Shown: positions 44,614 to 54,668, counted from the stretch's first letter. The stretch is DNA of 64,000 bases from Phenylobacterium sp. (GCF_030680185.1 NZ_JAUXVZ010000029.1:62001-126000), one strand, 5' to 3'. The notes: generated by a model from the sequence alone, not told the origin. Numbers and translations: made by a program.

Positions 44614-47489
44614 GCCCCCGCCCCTCCTGGGGCTGGCGCAGGCGCAGGCGTCGGGGGCGGCCGGCTGGGATCGACGTCCATGGGCAGGTCGTTGGGCGGC
44701 AACTTTTCGGCGCGGCCGGCCACGCCCGACAGGTGGTGCAGGGCCAGCATCACCGCCCCGACGACCGTGAAGGCGACGCCGATATCGAAGGCCAGGGCGC
44801 TGGACAGGCCCACATCGCCGATCAGCGGGATCGAGACATACTCATAGGCGCTCTTCAGGAAGGGCGCCCCCAGCATCATGGACACCACCCCCGTCAGGGC
44901 CGCCACCGTCACGCCGAAACCGATCAGGGCGTGATGGTCGGCGGGCAGCCGGCGGTTCGACCAGGCGTAGCCCGAGGCCATGTACTGCATCAGCAGGGCG
45001 ATGGAGACCACCAGGCCGGCGATGAAGCCGCCGCCCGGCTCATTATGCCCACGCAGGAAGATGTAGAGCCCCACCACCGAGGCCAGCGGCAGCAGCAGGC
45101 GTGTGGCCACCACCAGCATCATCGGGTGGCGTTCGGGGCTGCGGCGCTGGTCCGGCATCCAGTTGGCCAGCCTCTGGCCCGAGGCGCCGCGGTCGGCGGT
45201 CTCCAGCAGGGCGAAGATGGTCAGGGCCGCAATGCCCAGGACGATGATCTCGCCGAAGGTGTCGAAGCCCCGGAAGTCGACCAGGATCACATTGACCACA
45301 TTGGTGCCGCCGCCGCCGGAATAGGAGTTGGCCCAGTGGAATTCCGAGATCGAAGCTGGTCCGTCCCGGCGCAGCAGCGCCCAGGTGGCCGCCGCCATGC
45401 CAAGGCCGCCCACCGTCGCCAGCACGCCGTCGCGGGTCCGGCGGGCGCGGCTGCTCTCCACCGGACTGGTCTTGGGCATCAGGTTGAGCGCCAGCAGCAG
45501 CAGGAGGATGGTCACCACCTCCACCGAGATCTGGGTCAGGGCGAGGTCCGGCGCGGACAGGTAGACAAAGCCCAGGGAGACGACCAGGCCGATGACGCTG
45601 ATGAAGATCAGCGCCAGATAGCGCTGCCGGTGCCCCAGCACGACCGCGGCGGTCCCGCCCACGAGCAGGACCCAGGCCACGATCGCCGCGCCCGGCGCCG
45701 CGAGGGTCGGGCGCAGGCCCTCCACGTGCGGCGCGCTCAGGAAGCCCCCCACGGCGACCAGCAGGGCGGCCCCCATGATCATGGCCAGGTAGCGCTGCAG
45801 CGAACCGTTGTGGACAAGCTCGGTGGTCTTGCGCGCCGCGCCCGCGCCTGCGGCCACCGTCCGGTCGAACAGGGTCTTGGCGTCGGGCAGGCCCAGGGCG
45901 GTCCAGATCCGCGCCGCCGGGCGGTGCAGGGACAAGAGGATCACGCCGCCGACCACGGCCGCCAGGCTCATGGCCAGCGGCAGGTTGAATCCGTGCCACA
46001 GGGCCAGATGCTTTTCGCCCGCCGCCCCGCCCGTCACCGCCGCAGCTACGGCGTTGACCAAGGGCCCGGCCACCAGGGCCGGCGCCAGGCCGATGGCCAC
46101 CGCCAGGATCACCAACAGGGCCGAGGGCGCCCACATGCCGAACGGCGCATCGTGGGGCTTGGCGGGATAGCTCTCGCGCTTGGGTCCGAAATAGACCCCG
46201 ACCACATAGCGGAAAGCGTAGGCGGCCGAGAACAGGATGCCGACCATCACCATCACGGGAATCAGCCACGGCAGGCCGAAGGCCGAGGCCTGCACCGCCT
46301 CCTCCAGCATCATTTCCTTGGAAATGAATCCGTTCAGCGGCGGGATCCCCGCCATGGCCGCCCCGGCCAGCACCGCCAGGGTCGCGGCGATGGGCATCAG
46401 CGTATAGAGGCCGCCGAGCTTGCGCAGATCCCGGGTGCCGACCTCGTGGTCGACAATGCCCGCGTTCATGAACAGGGCGGCCTTGAAGGTCGCGTGATTG
46501 ATGATGTGGAAGACGCCCGCCACCGCCGCAGCCGGCGTGCCCAGGCCGAACAGGAAGGTCAGCATGCCCAGGTGGCTGATGGTCGAATAGGCCAGCAGCC
46601 CCTTCAGGTCGTCCTTGAACAGGGCGACGATGGCGGCGAACACCATGGTGAACAGGCCGACCCCGCCCACCAGGTAGAACCAGGCCTCGGTGCCCGACAG
46701 CGCCGGCCACAGGCGCGCCAGCAGGAAGATGCCGGCCTTCACCATGGTCGCCGAGTGCAGATAGGCGCTGACCGGCGTCGGCGCGGCCATGGCGTGGGGC
46801 AGCCAGAAGTGGAACGGGAACTGGGCCGACTTGGTGAAACAGCCTCCCAGGATGAGCAGCAGGGCCGGCAGATACATGGGCGAAGCCTGGATCGCCTCGC
46901 CGCTCTGCAGGATCACGCTCAGGTCATAGGAGCCGACGATCTGGCCCAGCATCAGGAGGCCGCCGATCAACGACAGCCCGCCCATGCCGGTGATGGTCAG
47001 CGCCATGCGCGCGCCCTGGCGCCCCTCGGGCAGATGGCGCCAATAGCCGATCAGCAGGAAGGACGAGAGGCTGGTCAGCTCCCAGAACACCAGCAAAAGC
47101 AGGATGTTGTCCGACAGGACGATGCCGACCATGGCCCCCTGGAACAGCAGCAGGAAGGCGAAGAAGCGGCCCATGGGGTCGCTCTTGTTGAGATAGAACC
47201 GGGCGTAGATGATCACCAGCAGGCCGATGCCCAGGATCATCCCGGCGAACATCAGGCCGAGGGCGTCAAGGAAGAGGTTGAAGTTCAGCCCCAGGGTCGG
47301 GAACCAGGCGATCCTCGTGGAGACCACCTCGCCGGCCATGACCTGGGGGGCGAGACTGAGCAGGAGGACCAGGGCGGTCGCCGTCACAAGCCCCGTGGCC
47401 AGCGCACAGGCGTTGCGGCCCAGTCGGATGGTCAGCGCCGGCGCAAGCGCGCCGAGAAACGGCAGTAAGGCGATCCACGCCAGGGTCAA
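44610..47489 (-). CDS. mnhA: Fused Mrp Na+/H+ antiporter subunit A/B
   Basis: A 959-residue fusion of MnhA and MnhB, as in PhaAB of rhizobia and other Alphaproteobacteria. The N-terminal ~500 residues are the NuoL-like channel: LLLVFWELTSLSSFLLIGYW, then KSAQFPFHFWLPHAMAAPTP, VSAYLHSATMVKAGIFLLAR and INHATFKAALFMNAGIVDHE. The C-terminal parts carry the MbhD/MbhE-like segment (DLALTQISVEVVTILLLLLA) and the MnhB domain (LYIFLRGHNEPGGGFIAGLV). It is the first gene of the operon and exchanges cytoplasmic Na+ (or K+) for H+, important in salt and alkaline tolerance. Confidence 0.94.
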   Translation of the reverse strand: MTLAWIALLPFLGALAPALTIRLGRNACALATGLVTATALVLLLSLAPQVMAGEVVSTRIAWFPTLGLNFNLFLDALGLMFAGMILGIGLLVIIYARFYLNKSDPMGRFFAFLLLFQGAMVGIVLSDNILLLLVFWELTSLSSFLLIGYWRHLPEGRQGARMALTITGMGGLSLIGGLLMLGQIVGSYDLSVILQSGEAIQASPMYLPALLLILGGCFTKSAQFPFHFWLPHAMAAPTPVSAYLHSATMVKAGIFLLARLWPALSGTEAWFYLVGGVGLFTMVFAAIVALFKDDLKGLLAYSTISHLGMLTFLFGLGTPAAAVAGVFHIINHATFKAALFMNAGIVDHEVGTRDLRKLGGLYTLMPIAATLAVLAGAAMAGIPPLNGFISKEMMLEEAVQASAFGLPWLIPVMVMVGILFSAAYAFRYVVGVYFGPKRESYPAKPHDAPFGMWAPSALLVILAVAIGLAPALVAGPLVNAVAAAVTGGAAGEKHLALWHGFNLPLAMSLAAVVGGVILLSLHRPAARIWTALGLPDAKTLFDRTVAAGAGAARKTTELVHNGSLQRYLAMIMGAALLVAVGGFLSAPHVEGLRPTLAAPGAAIVAWVLLVGGTAAVVLGHRQRYLALIFISVIGLVVSLGFVYLSAPDLALTQISVEVVTILLLLLALNLMPKTSPVESSRARRTRDGVLATVGGLGMAAATWALLRRDGPASISEFHWANSYSGGGGTNVVNVILVDFRGFDTFGEIIVLGIAALTIFALLETADRGASGQRLANWMPDQRRSPERHPMMLVVATRLLLPLASVVGLYIFLRGHNEPGGGFIAGLVVSIALLMQYMASGYAWSNRRLPADHHALIGFGVTVAALTGVVSMMLGAPFLKSAYEYVSIPLIGDVGLSSALAFDIGVAFTVVGAVMLALHHLSGVAGRAEKLPPNDLPMDVDPSRPPPTPAPAPAPGGAGA

Positions 47490-47607
47490 GATGGCCCTCG
47501 TGTTGAAGTCGTCGGTAGGGGAAGGCGCCCATCAATAACGGCGCCACGCCGCAGCCCCAATGAAATTCGCGTTATTGCGGAGCTATCGCCCCGCGGAGTT
47601 CCCAGCC

Positions 47608-47877
47608 TTAGCGGCGGCGGAACTGCGGACGCTGGCCGCCGCCCATGCGCGGGCCTTCGGTCTTGTGGCGATAGGTGATGCGACCCTTTTCCAGGTCGTA
47701 GGGGGTCATTTCCACCGTAACCCGGTCGCCGACCAGCGAGCGGATGCGGTTCCGCTTCATGCGGCCGGCGGTGTAGGCGAGAATGGTGTGTTCATTGTCC
47801 AGCTGCACCCGGAACCGGCCCTCGGGCAGCAGTTCGGTGATCACGCCTTCGAACTCGATGAACTCTTCTTTGGACAT
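47608..47877 (-). CDS. infA: Translation initiation factor IF-1
   Basis: An 89-residue OB-fold factor that binds the 30S A site during initiation. From ATG 47877 (AGGAGA nine bases upstream) it reads [20 protein letters not shown], then [20 protein letters not shown] and [20 protein letters not shown], ending in [13 protein letters not shown] plus a basic tail of about 15 residues. Typical bacterial IF-1 is about 72 residues; the extra C-terminal tail ([12 protein letters not shown]) is common in Alphaproteobacteria. Confidence 0.97.
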   Translation of the reverse strand: MSKEEFIEFEGVITELLPEGRFRVQLDNEHTILAYTAGRMKRNRIRSLVGDRVTVEMTPYDLEKGRITYRHKTEGPRMGGGQRPQFRRR

Positions 47878-48206
47878 ACGTATCGTCTCCTGCTGGCCGC
47901 CGACGCCCGGCGTATTGGCCCGCAGGCCGCGCCCCAACCATCAGAAGGGGCAGTCTAAGGTCTGCGCCCCAAAAGCGGCGCCGTGCGGTCCAGACGCGCC
48001 AACGGCCCCGCTCTGCCCCGGCGAACCGATGCATCTGAGGGGCGCTTGTGAGGCGAGCTTCTATCGAACCGCGCGGATGAAAGACCTAGGTCAAGCGTCG
48101 CGCGACGAAATGTCGAGACCTGTTAGGTAGGCTTCCAGGCGCCAAATGTCCAGCCAGGACCGCTCCGCCCGCCCCTCGCACGCGATTCTGCGCTAGAGAC
48201 GCGGCC
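47878..48206. other. Non-coding region upstream of infA
   Basis: 329 bp between the divergent infA and flavoprotein genes. I find no reading frame that looks coding, no tRNA and no convincing hairpin. It must carry the infA promoter on the minus strand and the flavoprotein promoter on the plus strand. The stretch 48060-48120 is less GC-rich and is the likeliest place for the latter. Confidence 0.5.
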
Positions 48207-49388
48207 ATGGAACCCAACTACGACGTGGTGGTGGCTGGCGCCGGCGCGGCCGGCATGATGTGCGCCGCCCAGGCCGGCCAGCGCGGCCGCAAGGTGCTGA
48301 TCCTCGATCACGCCAAGGCGCCCGGCGAGAAGATTCGCATCTCCGGCGGCGGCCGCTGCAACTTCACCAACATCCACACCACGCCGAACAACTTCCTGTC
48401 GGAGAACCCGCGCTTCTGTATCTCGGCCCTGCGACGCTACCGACCCAAGGACTTCATCGCCCTGGTGGACCGGTACGGAATCGCCCACCACGAAAAGACC
48501 CTCGGCCAGCTCTTCTGTGACGGCTCGGCCCGCCAGATCATCGACATGCTGCTGGCCGAGATGGCCAAGGGCGGGGTCGAGCTTCGGCTGCAGACCACCA
48601 TCGAGGCCATCGCCCGCACCGAAACTGATTTCACCCTGACCGTCGGCGGCCAGACGGTCGCCTGCCAGAGCCTGGTGATCGCCACCGGCGGCAAGTCGAT
48701 CCCGAAGATGGGCGCCACGGGCTTCGGCTATGACGTGGCCCGACAGTTCGGCCTGCGGGTCACCGAGACGCGGCCGGCGCTCGTGCCGCTGACCTTCGAC
48801 GTCTCGCTGCTGGAACGCACCGCCCCCCTGGCCGGCGTCGCCGTCGACGCGACGGTCGCCGCCGGCAAGACCCGCTTCGCCGAAGCCCTGCTCTTCACCC
48901 ACCGGGGCCTGAGCGGTCCGGCCATCCTGCAGGCCTCATCCTACTGGCGCGAGGGCCAGGAGATCGCCGTGGACCTGGCGCCGGGCCAGGACGTCTACGC
49001 CCACCTCCGCGCCGCACGCACCACCCGGGCCAAGGCCGCGCCCGCCACCATCCTGGCCGAGCTGCTCCCCAAGCGCCTGGCCCAGTTCCTCAGCGAGACC
49101 CATGCGCCCAAGGGCAATATGGCCGACCAGTCCGACAAGGTCCTGCGCCCCCTGGCCGAGGCGGTGAACACCTGGCGGGTCAAGCCCGTCGGCTCCGAAG
49201 GCTACCGCACCGCCGAGGTCACCCTGGGCGGCGTCGACACCACGGAGCTGGAGTCGCGCACCCTGGCCGCCAAGACCGTGCCCGGCCTCTACTTCATCGG
49301 CGAAGTGGTCGACGTGACCGGCTGGCTCGGCGGCTACAACTTCCAATGGGCCTGGGCCTCAGGCTGGAGCGCGGGGCAGTCGGTCTGA
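48207..49388 (+). CDS. HI0933/YhiN-family FAD-dependent oxidoreductase
   Basis: A 393-residue flavoprotein. The FAD-binding Rossmann motif is VVVAGAGAAGMMCAAQAGQR, and the family block is GEKIRISGGGRCNFTNIHTT. Further blocks are KTLGQLFCDGSARQIIDMLL, IATGGKSIPKMGATGFGYDV and FTHRGLSGPAILQASSYW. The C-terminal FAD contact is GLYFIGEVVDVTGWLGGYNF. The family is often annotated as aminoacetone oxidase-like or NAD(P)/FAD-dependent; the physiological substrate is not settled. Length is normal. Confidence 0.93.
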   Translation: MEPNYDVVVAGAGAAGMMCAAQAGQRGRKVLILDHAKAPGEKIRISGGGRCNFTNIHTTPNNFLSENPRFCISALRRYRPKDFIALVDRYGIAHHEKTLGQLFCDGSARQIIDMLLAEMAKGGVELRLQTTIEAIARTETDFTLTVGGQTVACQSLVIATGGKSIPKMGATGFGYDVARQFGLRVTETRPALVPLTFDVSLLERTAPLAGVAVDATVAAGKTRFAEALLFTHRGLSGPAILQASSYWREGQEIAVDLAPGQDVYAHLRAARTTRAKAAPATILAELLPKRLAQFLSETHAPKGNMADQSDKVLRPLAEAVNTWRVKPVGSEGYRTAEVTLGGVDTTELESRTLAAKTVPGLYFIGEVVDVTGWLGGYNFQWAWASGWSAGQSV

Positions 49389-49392
49389 GCAC

Positions 49393-52245
49393 TCAGCCCG
49401 CCATGATCCAGTTGTCGCCTAGGTCCGCCAGGCGGACGCCCTCCAGGATCATCTGGTCGCCGCCGCTCAAGGTGATCACGGTGTCGTCGCCCACCTGAGC
49501 GGTGACGTAGCTGACGCCCGGCGCCAGCAGGACGCGGTCGCCTTCCAGCAGGTTGAAGTCGGTCACGACGTCCAGGCCGGCGCCGTCGAAGGTGTGGAAC
49601 AGGTCGGCCCCCTCACCGCCCGTCAAGGTGTCGTTCCCCCGATCGCCCGACAGGAAGTCGTCCCCGAGGCCGCCGAACACGATGTCATCGCCCTGGCCGC
49701 CGCGGACGGTGTCATTGCCCGCATCGCCAAAGATGATGTCGTCGCCCAGGCCGCCCTGGACCTGGTCGGCGCCCTGGCCGCCGTGGACGGTGTCGTCGCC
49801 CATGTCGCCGAAAAGGTTATCCGCCCCGACATTTCCCTGCAGAAAATCACTGTCCTTGCCCCCCAGGACCAGATCATCCCCAAGGCCGCCATAGATGGTG
49901 TCCGAGCCCGTGTTGCCCTGGAGCACATCGTCGCCTTCGCCGCCGTCAATCAGGTCTGCGCCTCCCTCGCCCGTCACCGTGTCGTTTCCGCCGCCGGCGT
50001 CGATCGTATTGTCCAGGGCGTTGCCGGTGATGAATTCCGAGAACGGGGTCCCGAAAATCTGCGTGGGCGGCGGGGACGGCGGCGGCGGCGGGGCGGCGAC
50101 CGTGTCGATGGCGTAATTGTTGGACTCGGTCGTTCCGGCTCCACTGTTGCCGGCAAGGTCGGCCACGCCGGCATTGTCCAGCACGATGAGGTTCGTGGCG
50201 TCCGAGACGCTCGCGCTCGGGGTCAGGGTGGCGGTCCAGGTCACGCCGCCATCGGCGGATGAGACCGCGCTCAGGGTCCCGTTGGCCACCGTCAGGTCGT
50301 CGTTGGAAAACCCTGTCACCGCCTCCGAGAAGGTGATCGTCACCTGCGACGTCTCACCGGCCTGAAGGGCCGTATCGGCCACCACGATGCTGGCGGTGGG
50401 GCGGAGCGTGTCGATGGCGTAGTTGTTGGACGCCGTCGTCCCGGTCCCCCCGTTTCCGGCGGCGTCTATCACGCCGGTATTGTCCAGCGTAATGACGTTC
50501 GTCGTATCCGAAATGCTGGCGCTGGGGGTCAGGGTGGCCGTCCAGGTGACGCCCCCATCGGCGGACGACACCGCGGTCAGGGTCCCGTTGACCACCGTCA
50601 GATCGCCGTTGGAAAATCCCGACACCGCCTCCGAGAAGGTGAAGGTCACCAGCGACGTCTCTCCCACCGCCAGCGCCGTATCGGCGACCAAGATGCTCGC
50701 CGTCGGGCGAAGGGTGTCGATGGCGTAGTTGTTCGAACTCGTCGTCCCCGTTCCCGTATTGCCGGCGGCGTCAGTCACGCCGGCGTTATTCAGGGTGACC
50801 ACATTGGTGGTGTCGGTGGTGGCGGCCGTGGGGGTTAGGGTCGCCGTCCAGGTGATCCCGCCATCGGACGAGGCGAGTCCGCTCACGAGCCCGTTCGCCA
50901 CCGTCAGGTCGGCCGTGGTGAACCCGGTCACCGCTTCGGAGAAGGTGAACGTCACCTGCGACGTGTCACCGGCTCGCAGGGCCGTATCGGCCACCACGAT
51001 ACTGGCCGTCGGGCGGGCGGTGTCGATAGCGTAGTTGTTGGAGTCGGCTGTTCCTGCTCCAGCGTTGCCGGCGGCGTCGACCACACCTGTCATGTCCAAC
51101 GTGATGAGATTGGTGGTGTCGGTGACGCCCGCTGTCGGCGTCAGGGTCGCCGCCCAGGTAATTCCGCCGTCGGACGACGACAGGCCGCTGACGACGCCGT
51201 TGGCCACCGTCAGGTCGCCCGTGGAGAATCCGCTCACCGCCTCCGAGAAGGTGAACGTGACCTGCGACGTCTCGTCGGCCGCCAGCGCCGTATCGGCCAC
51301 CACGATACTGGCCGTCGGGCGAACGGTGTCGATGGCGTAGTTGTTGGAGCTGATGGTTCCGGCTCCGGCGTTGCCGACGCCGTTGGTCACCCCGAACATG
51401 TTCAGCGTTATGAGATTTGTGGCGTCCGAGACATTCGCGCTCGGCGTCAGCGTGGCCGTCCAGGTGACGCCGCCATCGGTGGAGGACACCACGCCAAGGG
51501 CCCCGTTGACCACCGTCAGATCGGCATTGTCGAAGCCGTTCACAGCCTCGGAGAAGGTGATCGTCACCAACGAGGTTTCCCCCGCCGCAAGCGCCGCGTC
51601 AGCCACGACCACAGTCGCCGTCGGACGGATTGACTCGACACTGTAGTTGCCGGACGTCGAGGTTCCGAGGCCTGTATTGCCCGCCAGATCCGTATAGCCC
51701 GCATTGTTGAGCGTGATGACGTTGGTGCTGTCGCTGACGTTCGCCGTCGGCGACAGGCTGCCGGTCCAGGTGACTCCGCCATCGGACGACGACAGCCAGG
51801 TCACGGTCCCGTTTTCCACCGTAAGGTCGGCCGCGGTGAACCCGGTCACCGCCTCGGAGAAGGTGAATGTCACCGTCGAGGCGTCACCGGCCCCCAGCAC
51901 CGTATTGGCGACCACGATACTCGCCGTCGGACGGACCGTATCAACGGCGTAGTTGTTCGAACTCGCCGTGCCGATCCCGGGCGTGCCGCCCAAGTCGGTG
52001 ACGCCGGTCAGGTCCGCGGTGATGACATTGCTGGCGTCGGTGACCCCAGCATTCGGGATGAGGGTCCCGGTCCAGGTCGTCCCGCCATCGGCCGAGAAGA
52101 GTCCGGCGACCAGGCCGTTTCCCACGGTCAGATCACCGGGCGCGAAGCCTTGGACAGGCTCGGAAAATGTGAATGTTACAGTAGAGCTTTCACCGACAAT
52201 CAGCGACGCGTCAGCGACAAGAATATCAACTGTGGGGGCCGCCAT
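49393..52245 (-). CDS. Large Ig-repeat RTX protein, putative type I secretion substrate
   Basis: A 950-residue secreted protein without an N-terminal signal. Seven Ig-like repeats of about 102 residues fill residues 1-714. Each starts RPTASIVVADTAL-like, has VTFTFSEAVTGF and SSADGGVTWTATLTP, and ends SNNYAIDT. A Pro-rich linker (APPPPPSPPPT) follows. Then comes an RTX block of calcium-binding nonapeptides (GGEGDDVLQGNTGSD, GGLGDDLVLGG and so on, about 740-890). The end is DQMILEGVRLADLGDNWIMA, a typical T1SS C-terminal signal. It is probably a surface adhesin. No secretion genes are nearby. Confidence 0.9.
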   Translation of the reverse strand: MAAPTVDILVADASLIVGESSTVTFTFSEPVQGFAPGDLTVGNGLVAGLFSADGGTTWTGTLIPNAGVTDASNVITADLTGVTDLGGTPGIGTASSNNYAVDTVRPTASIVVANTVLGAGDASTVTFTFSEAVTGFTAADLTVENGTVTWLSSSDGGVTWTGSLSPTANVSDSTNVITLNNAGYTDLAGNTGLGTSTSGNYSVESIRPTATVVVADAALAAGETSLVTITFSEAVNGFDNADLTVVNGALGVVSSTDGGVTWTATLTPSANVSDATNLITLNMFGVTNGVGNAGAGTISSNNYAIDTVRPTASIVVADTALAADETSQVTFTFSEAVSGFSTGDLTVANGVVSGLSSSDGGITWAATLTPTAGVTDTTNLITLDMTGVVDAAGNAGAGTADSNNYAIDTARPTASIVVADTALRAGDTSQVTFTFSEAVTGFTTADLTVANGLVSGLASSDGGITWTATLTPTAATTDTTNVVTLNNAGVTDAAGNTGTGTTSSNNYAIDTLRPTASILVADTALAVGETSLVTFTFSEAVSGFSNGDLTVVNGTLTAVSSADGGVTWTATLTPSASISDTTNVITLDNTGVIDAAGNGGTGTTASNNYAIDTLRPTASIVVADTALQAGETSQVTITFSEAVTGFSNDDLTVANGTLSAVSSADGGVTWTATLTPSASVSDATNLIVLDNAGVADLAGNSGAGTTESNNYAIDTVAAPPPPPSPPPTQIFGTPFSEFITGNALDNTIDAGGGNDTVTGEGGADLIDGGEGDDVLQGNTGSDTIYGGLGDDLVLGGKDSDFLQGNVGADNLFGDMGDDTVHGGQGADQVQGGLGDDIIFGDAGNDTVRGGQGDDIVFGGLGDDFLSGDRGNDTLTGGEGADLFHTFDGAGLDVVTDFNLLEGDRVLLAPGVSYVTAQVGDDTVITLSGGDQMILEGVRLADLGDNWIMAG
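50104..52245. repeat. Seven tandem 306-bp repeats inside the RTX gene
   Basis: The Ig-like units are exact multiples of 102 codons at DNA level. The same words (for example GTGTCGATGGCGTAGTTGTT on the plus strand) recur about every 306 bp near 50407, 50713, 51019 and 51325. The middle copies are closest to each other and the outer two most diverged. Such arrays can expand or contract by recombination and are hard to assemble from short reads. Confidence 0.85.
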
Positions 52246-52439
52246 GAGTATTCATCTTCTCTCAGGTCGCCCACGAAGCCGGCCGAAAGCGAACGTTGTT
52301 CTTGTAATACCGGTATGCGGTTCGAAAATGAACGCTCTACCGAGCTACAATAGATGCATGACTCAAGGCAAACTGTTGATACTGGCGCACAACCTATCTT
52401 GGGTCTGACGCGCCAAGCACAGTGGGGGCCCGTCACCCC

Positions 52440-52994
52440 TCAGGTGAGTGAGACGGCTTGGCCTCCGCCCGCGAACCTCACCTTCGCCACCGGCGCCCAC
52501 GGGCCGCCCAGATAGCGCCAGACCAGCAGGCCCTCGGCCGTGATATCGAAGGGCTCGAACGCCAGCTGCAGCCGCTCGCACAGGACGCGGGCCTCGGCTG
52601 GGTCAGCCTTGTTCTGGATGGTGATGTGCGGTCGAAAGGGCGCGCGGTCCTGTGGCGTCAGCCAGGACGCGAAGGCCTGCGCCAGTTCAGCGCGCAGGGC
52701 CTCCAGTTCCGCCGAGGCGATCCGATAGGCCACCCCGCGGCCGATGAACCAGGGTCCTCGCACCGCCAGGGTGATGGGCGCGCGCCGCGCGCAGGCCGCC
52801 TTCAGCGTCTCGGCGATGAAGGGCTCCTGATCCCCCGGCAGGGCGTGGAACAGGGTCAGGTGGGCGGGAGCCACGTTGCGGTGTTTCGGAAAGTGCGCCC
52901 GCCGCAGGTCGTCGAACCAGTCGAAGGCGCCCGCGTCCAGGGCCGCGGTGACGATCAGGGGCGGGCCGCCGCTCATCTTTCGCTCCCCATTCAA
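52440..52994 (-). CDS. 2H phosphoesterase, 2'-5' RNA ligase family
   Basis: A 184-residue protein with the two histidine motifs of the 2H superfamily: HLTLF at 45-49 (APAHLTLFHAL) and HITIQ at 123-127 (FRPHITIQNKADP). Between them is the half-fold repeat (ITLAVRGPWFIGRGVAYRIA). Family members cut or join 2'-5' linked RNA or cyclic phosphodiesters; the substrate here is unknown. ATG at 52994 or 52976 (MSGGPP) are both possible. The 194 bp between this gene and the RTX gene hold no other gene. Confidence 0.88.
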   Translation of the reverse strand: MNGERKMSGGPPLIVTAALDAGAFDWFDDLRRAHFPKHRNVAPAHLTLFHALPGDQEPFIAETLKAACARRAPITLAVRGPWFIGRGVAYRIASAELEALRAELAQAFASWLTPQDRAPFRPHITIQNKADPAEARVLCERLQLAFEPFDITAEGLLVWRYLGGPWAPVAKVRFAGGGQAVSLT

Positions 52995-53127
52995 GGCCGC
53001 CTCATCCTTTCTGCTCTAGCCTCGGGTATGCTCACCGGCCAGTTGACCTTTGGGTCAGGCTCGGGCTTGCTCCCGTGATTGAGATGCGCCGATCCATTTT
53101 AAGAGCGTGCTCGGGGAGGATTTGAAA

Positions 53128-54657
53128 TTGGCCCAGAATTCATCGGGCGTCAGCGAGCGGCTGCCGTTCAAGACCAAGCTGGCCTTCGGGGTCGGGAGCG
53201 GCGCGGAGTCCATCGCGCTGTTCTCCGTCGGCTCCTACGCCATGCTCTACTACAATCAGGTGCTGGGCCTGGAGGCGCACCTGGCGGGCCTCGCCATCTC
53301 CGCCAGCCTGTTCCTTGACGGCATTTCCGACCCCCTGGTGGGCTCGCTCTCGGACCGCACCAAGTCGCGCTGGGGCCGGCGCCACATCTATATGTTCTTC
53401 GCCCCCATCCCCATCGTGCTGTCCCTGTGGGCGGTGTTCAATCCGCCCGATGGTCTGGGGACCTGGGCCCTGTTCTCCTGGTTCGCCGTGACCGTAGTCA
53501 TGCTGCGCCAGTCGATGACCTTCTATCATACGCCACACCTGGCCTTGGGCAGCGAGCTCAGTCGCGACTACACCGAGCGCTCCAAGGTGATGTCCTACAA
53601 CAGCTTCTTCACCTGGGCGGGGGCCGCAGCCACCACCTGGATCGCGCTCAGCTACTTCTTCCAGGCGACACCGGAATACCCCCGCGGCCTGCTCAACCCC
53701 GAGCCCTACGGCCCGTTCTCGTTCATCATGGGCGCCATCGCCCTGGTGCTCCTGGCGGCGTCGGCCTGGTTCACCCGCGACCGCATCCCCTATCTGCCCA
53801 AGCCGCCGGAAAACCTGCCGAAATACAGCCCCTTCGAGTTCTTCAAGGACCTGGGCAAGGCGTTCAACAACGTCAACTATGTCTGGCTGCTGGTGGCCTA
53901 CTTCTTCCTCAGCATGATGATCGGCCTGCGCGGCGGGCTTCACCTCTATACCAACACCTACTATTGGGGCCTGGGGTCGGAGCAGATCCGCTTCTTCGTC
54001 ATCGGCTCGTTCGCCGGCTATCTGTCGGCCTTCCTGTTCGCCGCCATGCTGCACGGGCGGTTCGACAAGAAGGCGACCATCATCGTCTCGGCCATCGTCT
54101 ACGCCCTGGCCCCGTCCGTGCCGATCCTGATGGGTTTCGCCGGCATGCTGACGACTGAGACGCCGAACCTGCTGGCCATCCTCATCGCCTTCTCGGTGCT
54201 GAGCTACGGGGCGGCCAGCGTGCTGTCGATCAGCATCATGTCGGCCCTCGCCGACATTGCCGACGAGAACGAGCTGAAGTTCGGCCTGAGGCAGGAGGGC
54301 GTGCTCTATTCGACCCGCGCCCTGTTCGCCAAGGTCGATCAGGCCATCGGCGCGGCCCTGGCGGGCTTCGTCCTGACCCTGATCTCCTTCCCCGTCCGCG
54401 CCCAGGTCGGTGAAGTGCCAGCCCAGGTGATCTGGGATCTGGCCCTTTGGGACGGCGTCCTGGCGGGTATTCCGGGCTTCATCGCGGTCTTCTTCTACGC
54501 CCGCTACAAGATCACCCGGGCCTCCTATGAAGAGACGAAGGCCGCCCTGGCCGCCCGTCGCGCGGAGACCGCCGCGCCCCAGGCCATGGCCGCTTCAGCC
54601 GCGGTGGACGTGCCCGAACCGCTGATCCCGCCGGTCGCCCCGCGGCCCGCCGAATAG
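53128..54657 (+). CDS. GPH-family MFS transporter (sugar/cation symporter-like)
   Basis: A 509-residue, 12-helix membrane protein. I use TTG 53128 because GGGGAGGA lies seven bases before it; a GTG at 53107 is an alternative. It has the GPH/MelB-like start LPFKTKLAFGVGSGAESIAL, then LFLDGISDPLVGSLSDRTKS (with the cation-site Asp residues) and GRRHIYMFFAPIPIVLSLWA. The loop LGSELSRDYTERSKVMSYNS and LADIADENELKFGLRQEGVL also match. The last 40 residues are Ala/Pro-rich. The substrate is unknown. A strong terminator follows. Confidence 0.9.
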   Translation: MAQNSSGVSERLPFKTKLAFGVGSGAESIALFSVGSYAMLYYNQVLGLEAHLAGLAISASLFLDGISDPLVGSLSDRTKSRWGRRHIYMFFAPIPIVLSLWAVFNPPDGLGTWALFSWFAVTVVMLRQSMTFYHTPHLALGSELSRDYTERSKVMSYNSFFTWAGAAATTWIALSYFFQATPEYPRGLLNPEPYGPFSFIMGAIALVLLAASAWFTRDRIPYLPKPPENLPKYSPFEFFKDLGKAFNNVNYVWLLVAYFFLSMMIGLRGGLHLYTNTYYWGLGSEQIRFFVIGSFAGYLSAFLFAAMLHGRFDKKATIIVSAIVYALAPSVPILMGFAGMLTTETPNLLAILIAFSVLSYGAASVLSISIMSALADIADENELKFGLRQEGVLYSTRALFAKVDQAIGAALAGFVLTLISFPVRAQVGEVPAQVIWDLALWDGVLAGIPGFIAVFFYARYKITRASYEETKAALAARRAETAAPQAMAASAAVDVPEPLIPPVAPRPAE

Positions 54658-54668
54658 CGGCCATGCAA

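Noticed and set aside
44733..47468. A 911-codon plus-strand open frame
   Set aside because: It is antisense to mnhA/B, with Gln/His/Arg-rich composition typical of shadows of GC-rich membrane genes, and lacks any domain.
49600..52245. Regular repeats that could suggest a CRISPR array
   Set aside because: The units are 306 bp and code for Ig-like domains; there are no short repeats with unique spacers and no cas genes.
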